Notes under the pieces: generated by a model | Databases searched by the model: none | Told to the model about the DNA's origin: nothing | What the model saw: only the letters and a program-made list of their open reading frames with translations | Source: Flavobacteriia bacterium | GTDB taxonomy: Bacteria; Bacteroidota; Bacteroidia; Flavobacteriales; Flavobacteriaceae | DNA length: 64,000 bases | Direction: 5' to 3' | Assembly (NCBI GenBank): GCA_004293165.1 | Contig: RDYL01000011.1 | Location: 1-64,000 of the forward strand | Position numbers and translations under genes: made by a program | Shown: one piece after another, positions 54,495 to 64,000 of the stretch | Layout of the letters: the number at the start of each line of letters is the position of its first letter | Numbering within the stretch: the first letter of the stretch is position 1

Positions 54495-56831
54495 CTACCC
54501 AATCACCTCTAACTTAGCAAATCTCAATAACAATTTTTTCAATCCACCCACATCAAAACGAATTTCTGCTTTTTTATCGGCTCCAATTCCTTCAATGTTT
54601 ACAATTTGTCCTTTTCCAAATCGTTCGTGCATTACGATATTTCCAACAGCTAAATTGGAATCTACCACATTTGAACTTCCATAATTGCTTGAAACAGGTT
54701 TTAATCTTCTAATATTGGCTGAAGAAACGGGTTCATCTCGCGTTAAATATTTTGGTGGTGTTCCTGCGGTTGGTTTTGCTAAACGTAATTTTGATTTATC
54801 AATATCGCCAAAAACATCAATATCCATAACCGGTTTATAACGATAACCTGAATCTACTGGATTCAAATATTCTAAGTATTCATCATTGATTTCTTCAATA
54901 AAACGTGAAGGTTCACTATCTACCAATTTCCCCCAACGGTAACGCGATTGCGCATAGGTTAAATACGCTTGATGTTCGGCACGCGTTAAGGCTACGTAGA
55001 ATAAACGTCGCTCTTCTTCTAATTCACTTCGCGTGTTCAAACTCATCGCACTTGGAAATAAATCTTCTTCTAAGCCTACAATAAACACATGGGGAAATTC
55101 TAATCCTTTGGCTAAGTGAATCGTCATCAGTGCTACCCTATCATCATCTCCAGTATCTTTATCTAAATCAGTGGCTAAAGCTACGTCTTCCATAAATTCG
55201 GATAACGCACCTCTAGCACCGTCGATTTCAATTTGTCCTTCAGTAAAATCTTTAATACCGTTTAATAATTCTTCGATATTTTCAATTTTGGCGATTCCTT
55301 CAGGCGTTCCGTCTTTCTTAAGCTCTTGAACCAATCCCGTCTTCTTAGTAACATGATCGGTTAAGAAAAAAGCATCTTGATTTTCGTTAATGACTTGAAA
55401 ACTTTTAATCATCGTGACAAAATCATTCAACTTGGCTTTTGTTCCCGAATTAAGTTTCAAATCAATTTTATCAATATGTTCCATTACTTCAAAAATAGAA
55501 CGCTTGTAATGATTGGCCGCAACCGTTAATTTCTCAACCGTTGTGTCACCAATTCCTCTTGCCGGATAATTAATCACACGCACTAAGGCTTCTTCATCTT
55601 TCGGATTAATCACCAAACGCAAATACGCTAGAACATCTTTGATTTCCTTACGTTGATAAAACGACAAGCCTCCATAAATTCGATACGGAATATCGCGTTT
55701 ACGCAAGGCATCTTCCATAGCACGCGATTGCGCATTCGTTCGATACAAAATAGCAAATTGCCCGTTCAACATTTGGTTTTGCATCTTTTGTTCAAAAATA
55801 GTGGCTGCTACAAAACGCCCTTCTTCCCCATCGGTTAAACTTCGGTGGACTTTTATTTTAGGTCCGTCATCGTTCGAGGTCCAAACGATTTTATCTAACT
55901 TGGTTTTATTCTTATCGATTACGTTATTTGCTGCTTCTACAATATTTTTTGAGGAACGATAATTTTGTTCCAAACGGTACAATTGTACATTTTCGTAATC
56001 TTTCTGGAAATTTAAAATATTATTGATATTCGCACCACGAAATGCATAAATACTTTGCGCATCGTCACCCACCACGCAAATATTTTGAAATCTATCCGAC
56101 AATGCACGAACAATTAAATACTGTGAGTGATTTGTATCTTGGTACTCATCTACTAAAATGTATCGAAAACGATCTTGGTATTTCGCTAATACATCTGGAT
56201 AAAGATTTAATAATTCATTGGTTTTCAACAACAAATCATCAAAATCCATTGCACCCGATTTAAAACAACGCTCCACATATTGCTGGTAAATTTCACCCAT
56301 ACGTGGTTTTTTACTCATCGCATCGGCTTCTTGTAGTTCTGGATTATTGAAATAAGCTTTTACTGTAATTAAAGAGTTTTTATACGATGAAATTCTGCCT
56401 AAAATTTGTTTTGGTTTGTATATTTCTTTGTCTAATTGCATTTCTTTGATAATACCTCCCAAACAACGCAAAGAATCTTGAGAATCGTAAATAGTAAAAT
56501 TAGAGGGATAACCTAATTTATCAGCTTCACTACGTAAAATTTTAGCAAAAACGGAGTGAAAAGTTCCCATCCAAAGGTTTTTAGCTTCGTTAGTGCCTAC
56601 AATATCTGCAATACGCTTTTTCATTTCACGTGCAGCTTTGTTAGTAAAAGTTAAAGCTAAAATATTAAATGCATCAACTCCTTGACTCATTAAATTAGCT
56701 ATACGAACCGTTAACACACGTGTTTTACCAGAACCTGCGCCCGCAATAACAATCATAGGGCCATCTTTCTGCAAAACAGGTGCTTGCTGTGCTTCATTTA
56801 ATTGGCTGATATAACGGTGCATTTCTTTCAT
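54495..56831 (-). CDS. UvrD/PcrA-type ATP-dependent DNA helicase
   Basis: A 778-residue superfamily-1A helicase active in repair and in clearing replication forks. Walker A is GAGSGKT at about 31-37, Walker B is VDEYQDTN near 225, QNYRS is motif IV, and VALMTIHLAKGLEFPHVF and VALTRAEHQAYL are motifs V and VI. The C-terminal tail (VMHERFGKGQIVNIEG) is the Tudor-like PcrA domain that binds RNA polymerase. ATG at 56822 is an alternative start. Its promoter (56858-56889) is recognisable. Confidence 0.94.
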   Translation of the reverse strand: MKEMHRYISQLNEAQQAPVLQKDGPMIVIAGAGSGKTRVLTVRIANLMSQGVDAFNILALTFTNKAAREMKKRIADIVGTNEAKNLWMGTFHSVFAKILRSEADKLGYPSNFTIYDSQDSLRCLGGIIKEMQLDKEIYKPKQILGRISSYKNSLITVKAYFNNPELQEADAMSKKPRMGEIYQQYVERCFKSGAMDFDDLLLKTNELLNLYPDVLAKYQDRFRYILVDEYQDTNHSQYLIVRALSDRFQNICVVGDDAQSIYAFRGANINNILNFQKDYENVQLYRLEQNYRSSKNIVEAANNVIDKNKTKLDKIVWTSNDDGPKIKVHRSLTDGEEGRFVAATIFEQKMQNQMLNGQFAILYRTNAQSRAMEDALRKRDIPYRIYGGLSFYQRKEIKDVLAYLRLVINPKDEEALVRVINYPARGIGDTTVEKLTVAANHYKRSIFEVMEHIDKIDLKLNSGTKAKLNDFVTMIKSFQVINENQDAFFLTDHVTKKTGLVQELKKDGTPEGIAKIENIEELLNGIKDFTEGQIEIDGARGALSEFMEDVALATDLDKDTGDDDRVALMTIHLAKGLEFPHVFIVGLEEDLFPSAMSLNTRSELEEERRLFYVALTRAEHQAYLTYAQSRYRWGKLVDSEPSRFIEEINDEYLEYLNPVDSGYRYKPVMDIDVFGDIDKSKLRLAKPTAGTPPKYLTRDEPVSSANIRRLKPVSSNYGSSNVVDSNLAVGNIVMHERFGKGQIVNIEGIGADKKAEIRFDVGGLKKLLLRFAKLEVIG

Positions 56832-56857
56832 AGGATAAATAACTTTTAACTAATTTA

Positions 56858-56889
56858 CAAAAATACATTATGAAAAGGGTTAATACAAA
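56858..56889 (-). promoter_or_regulatory. Promoter of the uvrD/pcrA gene
   Basis: On the minus strand TTTG (56889-56886), 20 bases, then TATTTTTG (56865-56858), 26 bases before the ATG. Confidence 0.75.
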
Positions 56890-57103
56890 AGAAGTTATTA
56901 ACTCTTATTAAAACAACTAGAATAAATTGAAAATAAAATAAGTTTATATAAATAAATAATTTACTCAGCCAACTCTAAATTACTTTATATGACTAAAACA
57001 TAAGTAACAAAAAAGACAAATAATTAGTGGGATATTTGACATATACATATGTAGTGGTTAAGTGAATTCCCATTGCAAAAAAACCAAGGACCACCGCTGA
57101 CAC

Positions 57104-57331
57104 TTAAGGATTAAAACTAAAGCCAAGGCCAACACATAATGAAAGTACAAATCCTATTGAACTTACTAACATTGTAACTATACGCTTTCCAAAGGAAGCA
57201 TTAGGTTGATAATACAAAATAACCAATCCTCTTAAACTAGCTTTTAAACCCATGGCCAATGCATCAAAGTACCTACCGTAAAAGAGTGGAATTCCTACAC
57301 AAAATGAAGCTATAAAAGGAATATGGCGCGA
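57104..57331 (-). pseudogene. Remnant of a small membrane-protein gene
   Basis: In the 690-base spacer 56832-57522 the minus strand holds an open frame of about 75 codons with no usable upstream start, running to TAA at 57104. Its translation is membrane-like: IPFIASFCVGIPLFYG, then ALAMGLKASLRGLVILYY, PNASFGKRIV and LVSSIGFVLSLCVGLGFSF. An in-frame TGA lies a few codons upstream (about 57334), so the gene is interrupted. It looks like the C-terminal two helices of a decayed protein. The rest of the spacer holds nothing recognisable. Confidence 0.5.
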
Positions 57332-57470
57332 TCATTTACTCTTTTTTAATTCAAAAAATGCTTTTATAGTATTTACAATTGTGCTTTGCATAATTACATA
57401 GTGATTCTTCTTTATTGCGAAATACTAAATTCCTTAATCTCGTTAAGTTTGTTTTTAATGTGCTAATACA

Positions 57471-57497
57471 AAAAATCCCAATCATTAGACTGGGATT
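57471..57497 (-). terminator. Terminator of the cysteine synthase-family gene
   Basis: AATCCCA (57474-57480) and TGGGATT (57491-57497); on the minus strand the stem is followed by T-rich sequence. Confidence 0.78.
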
Positions 57498-57522
57498 CTT
57501 CTCTATATGCTATAAAAGGAAA

Positions 57523-58614
57523 TTACTTAATAATTTCAATTTTTAATGCTTCTTCTTGGTTAACCGAATCAAAGAACCCTTGTTCGTTCATCCAATCATC
57601 GCTAAATACTTTACTCATGTATCTTGAACCATGATCTGGGAAAATGATAACTACATTACTGTTTTCATCAAACTCGCCTTCTTCAGCGTATTGTTTCACC
57701 GCTTGAAAAGCAGCTCCAGAAGTATATCCTACAAACAAACCTTCTTTTTTAGCTAATTCTCTAGTGGTATGAGCACTTTCTTCATCGGATACTTTGATAA
57801 ATTTATCAATGATATCAAAATCAGTAGCTGTTGGAATTAAATTTTTACCTAAACCTTCAATACGGTATGGATAAATTTCAGCGTTATCAAACTCTTTCGT
57901 TTCGTGATATTTTTTCAAAACCGAACCAAAAGCATCAACTCCTAAAATTTTAATGTTTGGATTTTTCTCTTTTAAGTATCTAGCAGTGCCTGAAATAGTT
58001 CCTCCTGTTCCGCTACAAGCTACTAAATGCGTAATTTGTCCACGAGTTTGTTCCCAAATTTCTGGTCCTGTAGATTTGTAATGAGCATCCACATTCAAAT
58101 CGTTGAAATATTGGTTAATATAAACCGAACCTTTAGTTTCTTCGTGTAATCTTTTAGCAACATTGTAGTAAGAACGTTCGTCATCTGCAGAAACATGAGC
58201 GGGACAAACATAAACTTTTGCTCCCATAGAACGCAACATATCTATCTTATCCTTAGATGATTTTGAACTAACAGCTAAAATACAATCATATCCTTTAATT
58301 ATACTTACCATTGCCAAACTAAAACCAGTATTTCCTGAAGTAGTTTCAACAATTGTATCACCAGGCTTTAAAATTCCTCTCTTTTCTGCTTCTTCAATAA
58401 TATATAATGCAATACGATCTTTTGTAGAATGTCCTGGATTAAAGGCTTCAACTTTTGCATAGAAATTACCTGTTATATCAGCTGAAACTTTGCTCAGTTT
58501 GATTAATGGTGTATTTCCAATTAATTCTAATACACTATTATAGGCTTTTATTTCTTCTTTCATATGAAGATATTGTTTTTTTAATGTTTCCAAAATACTA
58601 TGCTTTACTAGCAT
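57523..58614 (-). CDS. PLP-dependent cysteine synthase / cystathionine beta-synthase family enzyme
   Basis: A 363-residue fold-type II PLP enzyme. The N-terminal [16 protein letters not shown] leads to [12 protein letters not shown] with the PLP lysine Lys65, then [13 protein letters not shown] and the [18 protein letters not shown] phosphate-binding loop. Family members make cysteine from O-acetylserine or cystathionine from serine and homocysteine; the CBS-domain tail is absent. A start at Met18 (58563) matches typical family starts better than 58614, since the first 17 residues are unlike the family. A -7-like box, TAAATTTG, at 58684-58677 supports either start. Confidence 0.9.
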   Translation of the reverse strand: MLVKHSILETLKKQYLHMKEEIKAYNSVLELIGNTPLIKLSKVSADITGNFYAKVEAFNPGHSTKDRIALYIIEEAEKRGILKPGDTIVETTSGNTGFSLAMVSIIKGYDCILAVSSKSSKDKIDMLRSMGAKVYVCPAHVSADDERSYYNVAKRLHEETKGSVYINQYFNDLNVDAHYKSTGPEIWEQTRGQITHLVACSGTGGTISGTARYLKEKNPNIKILGVDAFGSVLKKYHETKEFDNAEIYPYRIEGLGKNLIPTATDFDIIDKFIKVSDEESAHTTRELAKKEGLFVGYTSGAAFQAVKQYAEEGEFDENSNVVIIFPDHGSRYMSKVFSDDWMNEQGFFDSVNQEEALKIEIIK

Positions 58615-58700
58615 TACCGTATTTTATACTATATTTTATGTTCTAAATTAGTCCAAATGACACTTATAAAACCTTGCAAATTTAACAAAAAAAAGTTTAA

Positions 58701-60836
58701 CTACTTCTTAATTTTTTCTAAATCTAATAAAAATGCAAATTCTTTAGCTAATTCTTTTAAAGCTTCAAATCTACCCGATGCACCTCCATGGCCAGCATCC
58801 ATATTCGTATCTAAAAACAATTGTTTATCATTTGTTTTCATTACTCTTAATTTTGCTACCCATTTTGCAGGTTCAAAATATTGCACTTGTGAATCGTGAA
58901 GTCCTGTTGAAACGTACATATTTGGATAAGCTTGAGCCTTAACTTGATCGTATGGTGAATACGAAAGCATGTAATCATAATATTTTTTTTCATTCGGATT
59001 TCCCCACTCATCATACTCTCCAGTTGTCAAAGGAATTGTATCGTCTAACATAGTTGTAATAACATCTACGAAAGGAACTTGAGCTATAACCCCATTGTAT
59101 AATTCTGGCGCCATATTCACAATTGCTCCCATCAATAAACCACCTGCCGATCCACCTTCAGCATATAAATGTGCTGCCGAAGTGTATTTTTGTGCAATCA
59201 CAAATTTTGAACAGTCAATGAAATCGGTAAACGTGTTTTTCTTTTTCAACAATTTTCCGTTTTCATACCATTCTCTTCCTAAATCTTCGCCTCCTCTAAT
59301 GTGTGCAATAGCATAGATAAAACCTCTATCTAATAAACTCAAACGAGTTGATGAAAAATAAGGATCCATGGTAGCACCATACGAACCGTAAGCATACAAT
59401 AACAATGGATTTTTACCATCTTTTTGAATTCCTTTTCTATACACTATCGAAATTGGCACTTTCGTACCATCAGTTGCGGTAGCCCAAACTCTTTCTTCAA
59501 TATAATTGTTCTTATCAAATTTACCACCTAAAACTTGTTGTTCTTTCAATACTTTTTTCTCCTGAGTTCTCATATTGAAATCAATAATAGACGATGGAGT
59601 TGCTAAAGATTGGTAACCATAACGAAGAATTTCTGTATCAAAATCAACATTTGTAGTGGTATAAGCTGTATAAGTTTCGCTTGAAAATGGCAAATAGTAC
59701 TCCCCTTTTCCGTTCCAAGGACGAATTTGAATTCTGTTCAATCCATTTGAACGTTCTTCTACAACTAAATAATCTTTGAAAATTTCGATACCTTCTAATA
59801 AAACATCTTTTCTGTGTCCGATTAAATCTTTCCAGTTTTCAGCAGAAGTTGCCGTTTCTGGTGTTTTCATTAATTTGAAGTTGGTTGCTTTGTCTTTATT
59901 AGTAACAATATAAAAGCTATCTCCAAAATGTGAAATTGAATATTCTAATCCACGCGTACGTTTTTGAAAAATTCTAAAAGCACCATTTGGATTTTTAGCT
60001 TCTAAGATTTGATATTCAGAAGTTAAAGTACTTGATGAGCCAATTACCAAATATTTCTTTGATTTTTCTTTGTAAACAAATGTGCCAAATGTATCGTCTT
60101 TTTCATGAAAAACAACAACATCTGCAGTAGCTTCTGTACCTAAAGTATGTTTATAAATTTTATCTGAGCGTAAAGTTTGAAGATCATTACGTGTGTAAAA
60201 TAAGGTTTTGTTATCGCCTGCCCAAGTAGAACCTCCAGTAGTGTTTTCTAATTTTACAGGAAGAATTTCGCCTGTTTCTAAATTTTTAATTTGAATCGTA
60301 TATTGTCTTCTTGAAACCAAATCCACTCCAAAAGCGGCCCATTTGTTATCTTCACTAATATTTAATCCACCTAAACTAAAATACGAATGCCCTTTAGCCA
60401 TTTCATTACAATCGAATAAAATTTCTTCCTGAGCTTCTAAAGTTCCTTTTTTACGCGAATAAATAGGATAATCTTTTCCTGTTTCATAACGGGTAATATA
60501 GTAATAGCCATTGTAGAAATAAGGCACCGAACTATCGTCTTCTTTAATTCTGCTTTTCATTTCCGTAAACAAATCATCTTGCAACGGTTTTGTGTGAGCA
60601 GTAGATTTTTTGTAATATTCGTTTTCTTTATTTAAGTAATCAATAACTTCCGGATTTTCTCTTTCGTTTAACCAATAATAGTTATCAATTCGCTTATCAC
60701 CATGCTTTTCTAAAGTTTTAGGAATAATTTTAGCAACCGGTGGCTGTAATTTATCAGACATTTTATTTGTTTTATTTTGACTGTGAATTGGAGCAAAAAT
60801 AACACACCCCAAAAGGAAATAAGTTAATTTTTTCAT
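58701..60836 (-). CDS. S9 family prolyl oligopeptidase (protease II-like)
   Basis: A 711-residue serine peptidase. The signal peptide covers 1-20; LLGC could also be a lipobox, so either a periplasmic or lipid-anchored location is possible. The beta-propeller (about 75-425) gates the alpha/beta-hydrolase domain. The catalytic triad is Ser in GGSAGGLL near 560, Asp in GLHDSQVQYFEPAKW near 650 and His in MDAGHGGASGRF near 690. It cleaves short peptides after basic residues or proline; which one is not shown. Monocistronic. Confidence 0.92.
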   Translation of the reverse strand: MKKLTYFLLGCVIFAPIHSQNKTNKMSDKLQPPVAKIIPKTLEKHGDKRIDNYYWLNERENPEVIDYLNKENEYYKKSTAHTKPLQDDLFTEMKSRIKEDDSSVPYFYNGYYYITRYETGKDYPIYSRKKGTLEAQEEILFDCNEMAKGHSYFSLGGLNISEDNKWAAFGVDLVSRRQYTIQIKNLETGEILPVKLENTTGGSTWAGDNKTLFYTRNDLQTLRSDKIYKHTLGTEATADVVVFHEKDDTFGTFVYKEKSKKYLVIGSSSTLTSEYQILEAKNPNGAFRIFQKRTRGLEYSISHFGDSFYIVTNKDKATNFKLMKTPETATSAENWKDLIGHRKDVLLEGIEIFKDYLVVEERSNGLNRIQIRPWNGKGEYYLPFSSETYTAYTTTNVDFDTEILRYGYQSLATPSSIIDFNMRTQEKKVLKEQQVLGGKFDKNNYIEERVWATATDGTKVPISIVYRKGIQKDGKNPLLLYAYGSYGATMDPYFSSTRLSLLDRGFIYAIAHIRGGEDLGREWYENGKLLKKKNTFTDFIDCSKFVIAQKYTSAAHLYAEGGSAGGLLMGAIVNMAPELYNGVIAQVPFVDVITTMLDDTIPLTTGEYDEWGNPNEKKYYDYMLSYSPYDQVKAQAYPNMYVSTGLHDSQVQYFEPAKWVAKLRVMKTNDKQLFLDTNMDAGHGGASGRFEALKELAKEFAFLLDLEKIKK

Positions 60837-61052
60837 GAAGTTTTACAATAATTATTAACCGCTAATTTACTATTTTTTAATGAAATTAAAATAATCATAA
60901 TCGAAAAACTTTTTTTAAGCTATAGATAAAAAAAATCGATGATAAATATAAAATTAATTCATACACCCTTTAAAAGTAGTATTTTATATTAAATAGTAAA
61001 TTAATAAAGAATTTAATATAATGATTTATGAAGTCGTCTTGGTAAAATATGT

Positions 61053-61090
61053 AAAAAGGGCGAATTTCTATACCGAAATTCGCCCTTTTT
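61053..61090. terminator. Bidirectional terminator upstream of the S9 gene and after yajC
   Basis: AAAAAGGGCGAATTTC (61053-61068), loop TATACC, GAAATTCGCCCTTTTT (61075-61090), a perfect 16-bp stem. It ends the nusB-DUF1573-yajC transcript on the minus strand. Confidence 0.92.
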
Positions 61091-61106
61091 TATAGATTTA
61101 AAAATA

Positions 61107-61376
61107 TTATTTGGCAGCTAATTTTGCACTTAATTCAGATGAAATCGCTGATTTTTCCATTTTAATTTTTCCTGCCATAGTTTCTACTACGATAGTATCT
61201 TCATTCATTTCAGCAATTTTTCCGTGAATTCCAGATTTAGTAATGATTTTATCTCCTACTTTTAATCCTGATTCAAATGCTTTTTCTTTTTTGGCTCTTT
61301 GTTGTTGTGGTCTTATTAATAAAAAATAAAACACAGCAATCATTAATACAATTTGTATTGCTAAACTTGGATTCAT
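61107..61376 (-). CDS. yajC: Preprotein translocase subunit YajC
   Basis: An 89-residue single-pass membrane protein associated with SecDF. Residues 5-23 are the transmembrane segment (LAIQIVLMIAVFYFLLIRPQ), followed by the family signature QQQRAKKEKAFESGLKVGDK and a small beta-rich domain (IITKSGIHGKIAEMNEDTIV). It is the last gene of the nusB-DUF1573-yajC operon, 21 bases after the DUF1573 gene. Confidence 0.95.
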   Translation of the reverse strand: MNPSLAIQIVLMIAVFYFLLIRPQQQRAKKEKAFESGLKVGDKIITKSGIHGKIAEMNEDTIVVETMAGKIKMEKSAISSELSAKLAAK

Positions 61377-61397
61377 AATTTGATTATTATTTAGCTA

Positions 61398-61856
61398 CTA
61401 CTTGGCAGCTGGTGTTACATTTGCTTTAATTTTGAACATTTCGTGTCCGTTAACTGTATTGGTTTTTAAAGTAACCGATTTTTCTTGTTCTCCTGGTTTA
61501 CCTTTAGAATCAAACGATACTTTTATAGGCGCAGAATCTCCTGGTTTAATTGGCTCTTTTGGAGGTTGTGGCACAGTACAACCGCAACTCCCTTTAGCTT
61601 CATGAATTATTAAATCTGAATCGCCAATATTTGTAACCATAAATTCAGTTTCTACAATAGCACCTTCTGCAATGGTTCCAAAATCGTGAACTTCTTTATC
61701 AAATTTCACTTTTGCTAATTTTCCAGCTATAGCATTTTCAGTTTGAATAGCTTTCATATCAGCATCAGTAATTTTGTCTGCAACACTTTCTTTTTTACAA
61801 GCTACTGTTAACATCAATAACGAAAGGGTGAATAACCCTACTGATTTTCTTTTCAT
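61398..61856 (-). CDS. DUF1573 lipoprotein
   Basis: A 152-residue exported lipoprotein (lipobox TVAC, Cys20). DUF1573 occupies about 55-145, with FDKEVHDFGTIAEGAIVETE, KGSCGCTVPQPPKEPIKPGD and GKPGEQEKSVTLKTNT, an Ig-like ASPM/SPD-2/Hydin-type fold common in Bacteroidota. Function unknown. The fixed neighbourhood (nusB before, yajC after) is seen in other Flavobacteriia, from memory. Confidence 0.9.
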   Translation of the reverse strand: MKRKSVGLFTLSLLMLTVACKKESVADKITDADMKAIQTENAIAGKLAKVKFDKEVHDFGTIAEGAIVETEFMVTNIGDSDLIIHEAKGSCGCTVPQPPKEPIKPGDSAPIKVSFDSKGKPGEQEKSVTLKTNTVNGHEMFKIKANVTPAAK

Positions 61857-61868
61857 ATTTTAAAATTT

Positions 61869-62810
61869 TTATAATAAACCTCTACCCGCTTTATTTAATT
61901 TTCCATCTCGGTCAAATTCTTTCACCAAGTTGTCTAAAATTCCGTTGATAAAAATACTACTTTTTGGTGTAGAATATTCTTTTGCAATTTCTAAATATTC
62001 GTTAATTGTTACTTTGGTTGGAATGGAAGGGAATTTTAATAATTCACAAATAGCCATTTTTAAAATAATAGTATCAATTTCCGCAATACGTTCTACATCC
62101 CAATTTGGCGTTTTATCAATATATTCTTTAGATAATTCTACCTCATTTAAAACAGTTCTTGTAAACAATTTTTTTACGAATTCTTTATCATCTCCATCTT
62201 TGTACACTTTAGGAATTACTAGAGTATCTTTATCCGATTTTAATTGCTTAATTTGTTTCACAATTAAAGTGTTAATTCCAGGTAAATCATCTACCCAAGT
62301 TAATTTATAATCTTCTAAATAGTCATACAATCTATCACTTGGAGCAATAACTTCAGTATATAAATCAATTAAAAAATGTTTGTCTTCTTCAAAACTAGTG
62401 GTTGACTTACTCATGTGATTTTTATACAAATCACTTTCCTTTACAGCCTCGATCAAAGCCAAAATAATATCGTCGTTTAATTTCCAGTTATTAATTTTAT
62501 TATCTTCTAAAGCAGTTTCAAGCGCTTCCGATTCTGTTAATAAAACAAGAATTTTATTGTTTATAAAATTTAAATTTGGATTACGTTCTTCTTTAGTTGC
62601 TAAATGCTTTTTTGAAGCCAAATCAATGTATTCTGATTCTTTCTTTTTGATTTCAACAAGTACTGAAAGCAATAATAGATACAAATTTTGTGTATTTTCA
62701 ATACTTTGAAAAAGAAATTTTTCTTCTTTATCCAAATTATCTGATTGATGTTGATGCATTGCATAAATACTTTGCATCACTTTTACTCGGATATGTCTTC
62801 TGTTTAACAT
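61869..62810 (-). CDS. nusB: Transcription antitermination factor NusB (long form)
   Basis: A 313-residue version of NusB, which with NusE and boxA RNA aids rRNA antitermination. The classic domain is at the C-terminus (about 175-300: TVLNEVELSKEYIDKTPNWD, IAEIDTIILKMAICELLKFP and TPKSSIFINGILDNLV). The N-terminus has RRHIRVKVMQSIYAMHQH, with a long helical insertion that is usual in Bacteroidota, whereas E. coli NusB has about 139 residues. The promoter -7 box TATTTTTG is at 62874-62867 in the spacer behind the dehydrogenase. Confidence 0.94.
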   Translation of the reverse strand: MLNRRHIRVKVMQSIYAMHQHQSDNLDKEEKFLFQSIENTQNLYLLLLSVLVEIKKKESEYIDLASKKHLATKEERNPNLNFINNKILVLLTESEALETALEDNKINNWKLNDDIILALIEAVKESDLYKNHMSKSTTSFEEDKHFLIDLYTEVIAPSDRLYDYLEDYKLTWVDDLPGINTLIVKQIKQLKSDKDTLVIPKVYKDGDDKEFVKKLFTRTVLNEVELSKEYIDKTPNWDVERIAEIDTIILKMAICELLKFPSIPTKVTINEYLEIAKEYSTPKSSIFINGILDNLVKEFDRDGKLNKAGRGLL

Positions 62811-62837
62811 ACTAATTAAGAACTTTATAAAATTAAG

Positions 62838-62865
62838 AGAGCGAAAGAATAACTCCTTTCGCTCT
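62838..62865 (-). terminator. Hairpin between leucine dehydrogenase and nusB
   Basis: AGAGCGAAAG (62838-62847) and CTTTCGCTCT (62856-62865) form a 10-bp stem. The T-run on the minus strand is weak and the nusB -7 box overlaps, so it may be a partial terminator or lie at the nusB transcript start. Confidence 0.55.
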
Positions 62866-62893
62866 GCAAAAATACAATTTTATTTAAAATGAA

Positions 62894-63997
62894 TTACTTC
62901 TTTAATTCATTTTTTGCATCATCAATACGTTTTTGTGCCATTGAAAAGGCTGCTTGATGCGTAGTAATGTTGTTATCATCTGCAAATTTGAAAATCTCTA
63001 ATGCAGTATTATAGATGTTTTCTGTTTTTTCCATCACCTGAGCATTCGTCCATTTTACTAATTCAGAATACACATTAATTACACCACCTGCATTAATTAA
63101 AAAATCTGGCGCATATAAAATGCCTTTTTCTTTTAAGATTTTTCCGTGAATTGCTTCATTTGCCAATTGGTTATTAGCCGCTCCAGCAATAATAGCCGCT
63201 TTAATATTGTTAATAGTAGCATCATTAATTGTTGCTCCTAAAGCACATGGTGCATAAATATCTACTGCTGCACTATATAAATCATCACCTGAATAAATAG
63301 CAGCTCCGTATTTTGTTGCCACTTGATTTACTCTTTCTTCATTGATATCTGTTATAGTTACAAGGGCGCCATTTTCTGTTAAGTGTTGTACCAATACTTC
63401 TCCAACGTGTCCAATTCCTTGTACCAATACTTTTTTACCTTCTAAAGAATCTGAACCGTATTTGTATTTAGCAGCCGCTTTCATTCCCATGTAAACTCCG
63501 TAAGCAGTTACAGGTGAAGGATTTCCAGAGCCTCCTCTATCTACTGAAATTCCAGCAACATGTTTTGTAACTTCATTTACAGTATCCATGTCTTTGGTTT
63601 CCATTCCTACATCTTCAGCAGTAATATATTTTCCTGATAAAGAATCCACAAACTGACCAAAACGACGCATTAACTCCGGTGTTTTCTGTGTTTTAGCATC
63701 ACCAATAATTACAGCTTTACCTCCACCTAAATTTAATCCTGAAATCGAATTTTTATAGGTCATTCCTCTTGACAAACGCAAAACATCATTTAATGCTTCC
63801 CATTCGTTTGTATAATTCCACATTCTAGTACCGCCTAATGCAGGTCCTAAAACTGTGTTATGAATTCCAATAATTGCTTTTAATCCTGTATCTTTGTCGT
63901 TACAAAATACAACTTGTTCATGACCATCAAAAGAAACCTGACCAAATACTGGGTCTACTTTATGAAGCTCATTTGCTTTTAATAATTCTGTTGTCAT
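62894..63997 (-). CDS. Leucine dehydrogenase (Glu/Leu/Phe/Val dehydrogenase family)
   Basis: A 367-residue NAD-dependent amino-acid dehydrogenase for reversible deamination of leucine and other branched-chain amino acids. VLGPALGGTRMWNY near 50, the catalytic lysine in NSISGLNLGGGKAVIIGD near 90, AEDVGMETKDMDTV and the NAD motif VLVQGIGHVGEVLVQHL near 195 are visible. Length fits LeuDH (about 360) rather than glutamate dehydrogenase (about 450). The start at 63997 is 3 bases from the window end, so the promoter is not in view. Confidence 0.9.
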   Translation of the reverse strand: MTTELLKANELHKVDPVFGQVSFDGHEQVVFCNDKDTGLKAIIGIHNTVLGPALGGTRMWNYTNEWEALNDVLRLSRGMTYKNSISGLNLGGGKAVIIGDAKTQKTPELMRRFGQFVDSLSGKYITAEDVGMETKDMDTVNEVTKHVAGISVDRGGSGNPSPVTAYGVYMGMKAAAKYKYGSDSLEGKKVLVQGIGHVGEVLVQHLTENGALVTITDINEERVNQVATKYGAAIYSGDDLYSAAVDIYAPCALGATINDATINNIKAAIIAGAANNQLANEAIHGKILKEKGILYAPDFLINAGGVINVYSELVKWTNAQVMEKTENIYNTALEIFKFADDNNITTHQAAFSMAQKRIDDAKNELKK

Positions 63998-64000
63998 GTG

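Overview
The window looks like a chromosomal segment of a member of the Flavobacteriaceae, probably Flavobacterium or a close relative. The evidence is the low G+C content, gldF/gldG gliding genes beside dnaN, a Bacteroidota-type long NusB, Bacteroidota families (DUF4294, DUF6266, BT4734-like, DUF3987), the near absence of Shine-Dalgarno sequences, and repeated promoters of the Bacteroidota form TTTG-N17-20-TAnnTTTG (before purC, the SAM hydrolase gene, dnaN, purL, tRNA-Arg and uvrD).

Layout. 1-11401 is core chromosome: DUF4294 protein, M42 aminopeptidase, a small cassette-like insertion (about 2138-2714), purC, phoH, SAM hydroxide adenosyltransferase, an ABM-fold protein, gldF-gldG, dnaN and mnmE. 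11387-28978 is a genomic island of about 17.6 kb inserted exactly at the 3' end of mnmE. A 14-bp core encoding Cys-Ile-Gly-Lys-stop is present at both ends with one synonymous difference, and a 13-bp motif, TTTGTTGCCCAAA, occurs just inside both ends. The island carries an excisionase-like HTH protein, a tyrosine recombinase, an unknown protein, two more small HTH proteins, a primase-like pair (BT4734-type and PriCT-2/DUF3987), then a defence block, a DNA stretch with five large inverted repeats, and DUF6943-like and DUF6266 proteins. No relaxase or conjugation genes are visible, so it resembles an NBU-like integrative element whose mobilisation module is missing.

The defence block (17669-26364) is one co-directional array: an XRE regulator with an inverted-repeat operator, Mod and Res of a type III restriction-modification system, a 690-aa prokaryotic Argonaute whose PIWI domain lacks the expected catalytic aspartates, a 382-aa unknown protein with one hydrophobic segment and a C-terminal helical tail, and a 284-aa protein with an N-terminal coiled coil and a C-terminal TIR domain. 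A guide-binding, apparently non-cleaving Argonaute next to a predicted membrane protein and a TIR effector is the best candidate here for an undescribed abortive-infection system. It differs from SPARTA, because the TIR protein has no room for an APAZ domain and the Argonaute is longer than the short class.

28979-64000 is core chromosome again: two lipoproteins, purL, a stress/envelope cluster on the minus strand (lipoproteins, YtxH, beta-barrel, GT4 glycosyltransferase with GH130, CsbD, AraC regulator, cupin), an EamA transporter, a fatty-acid degradation block (acyl-CoA ligase, MarR regulator with a 12-bp-arm operator, FadN-, FadA- and FadE-type enzymes), apt, tRNA-Arg(ACG), a CarboxypepD-like protein, TsaC/Sua5, UvrD/PcrA, a decayed gene, a cysteine synthase-family enzyme, a prolyl oligopeptidase, yajC, a DUF1573 protein, nusB and leucine dehydrogenase.
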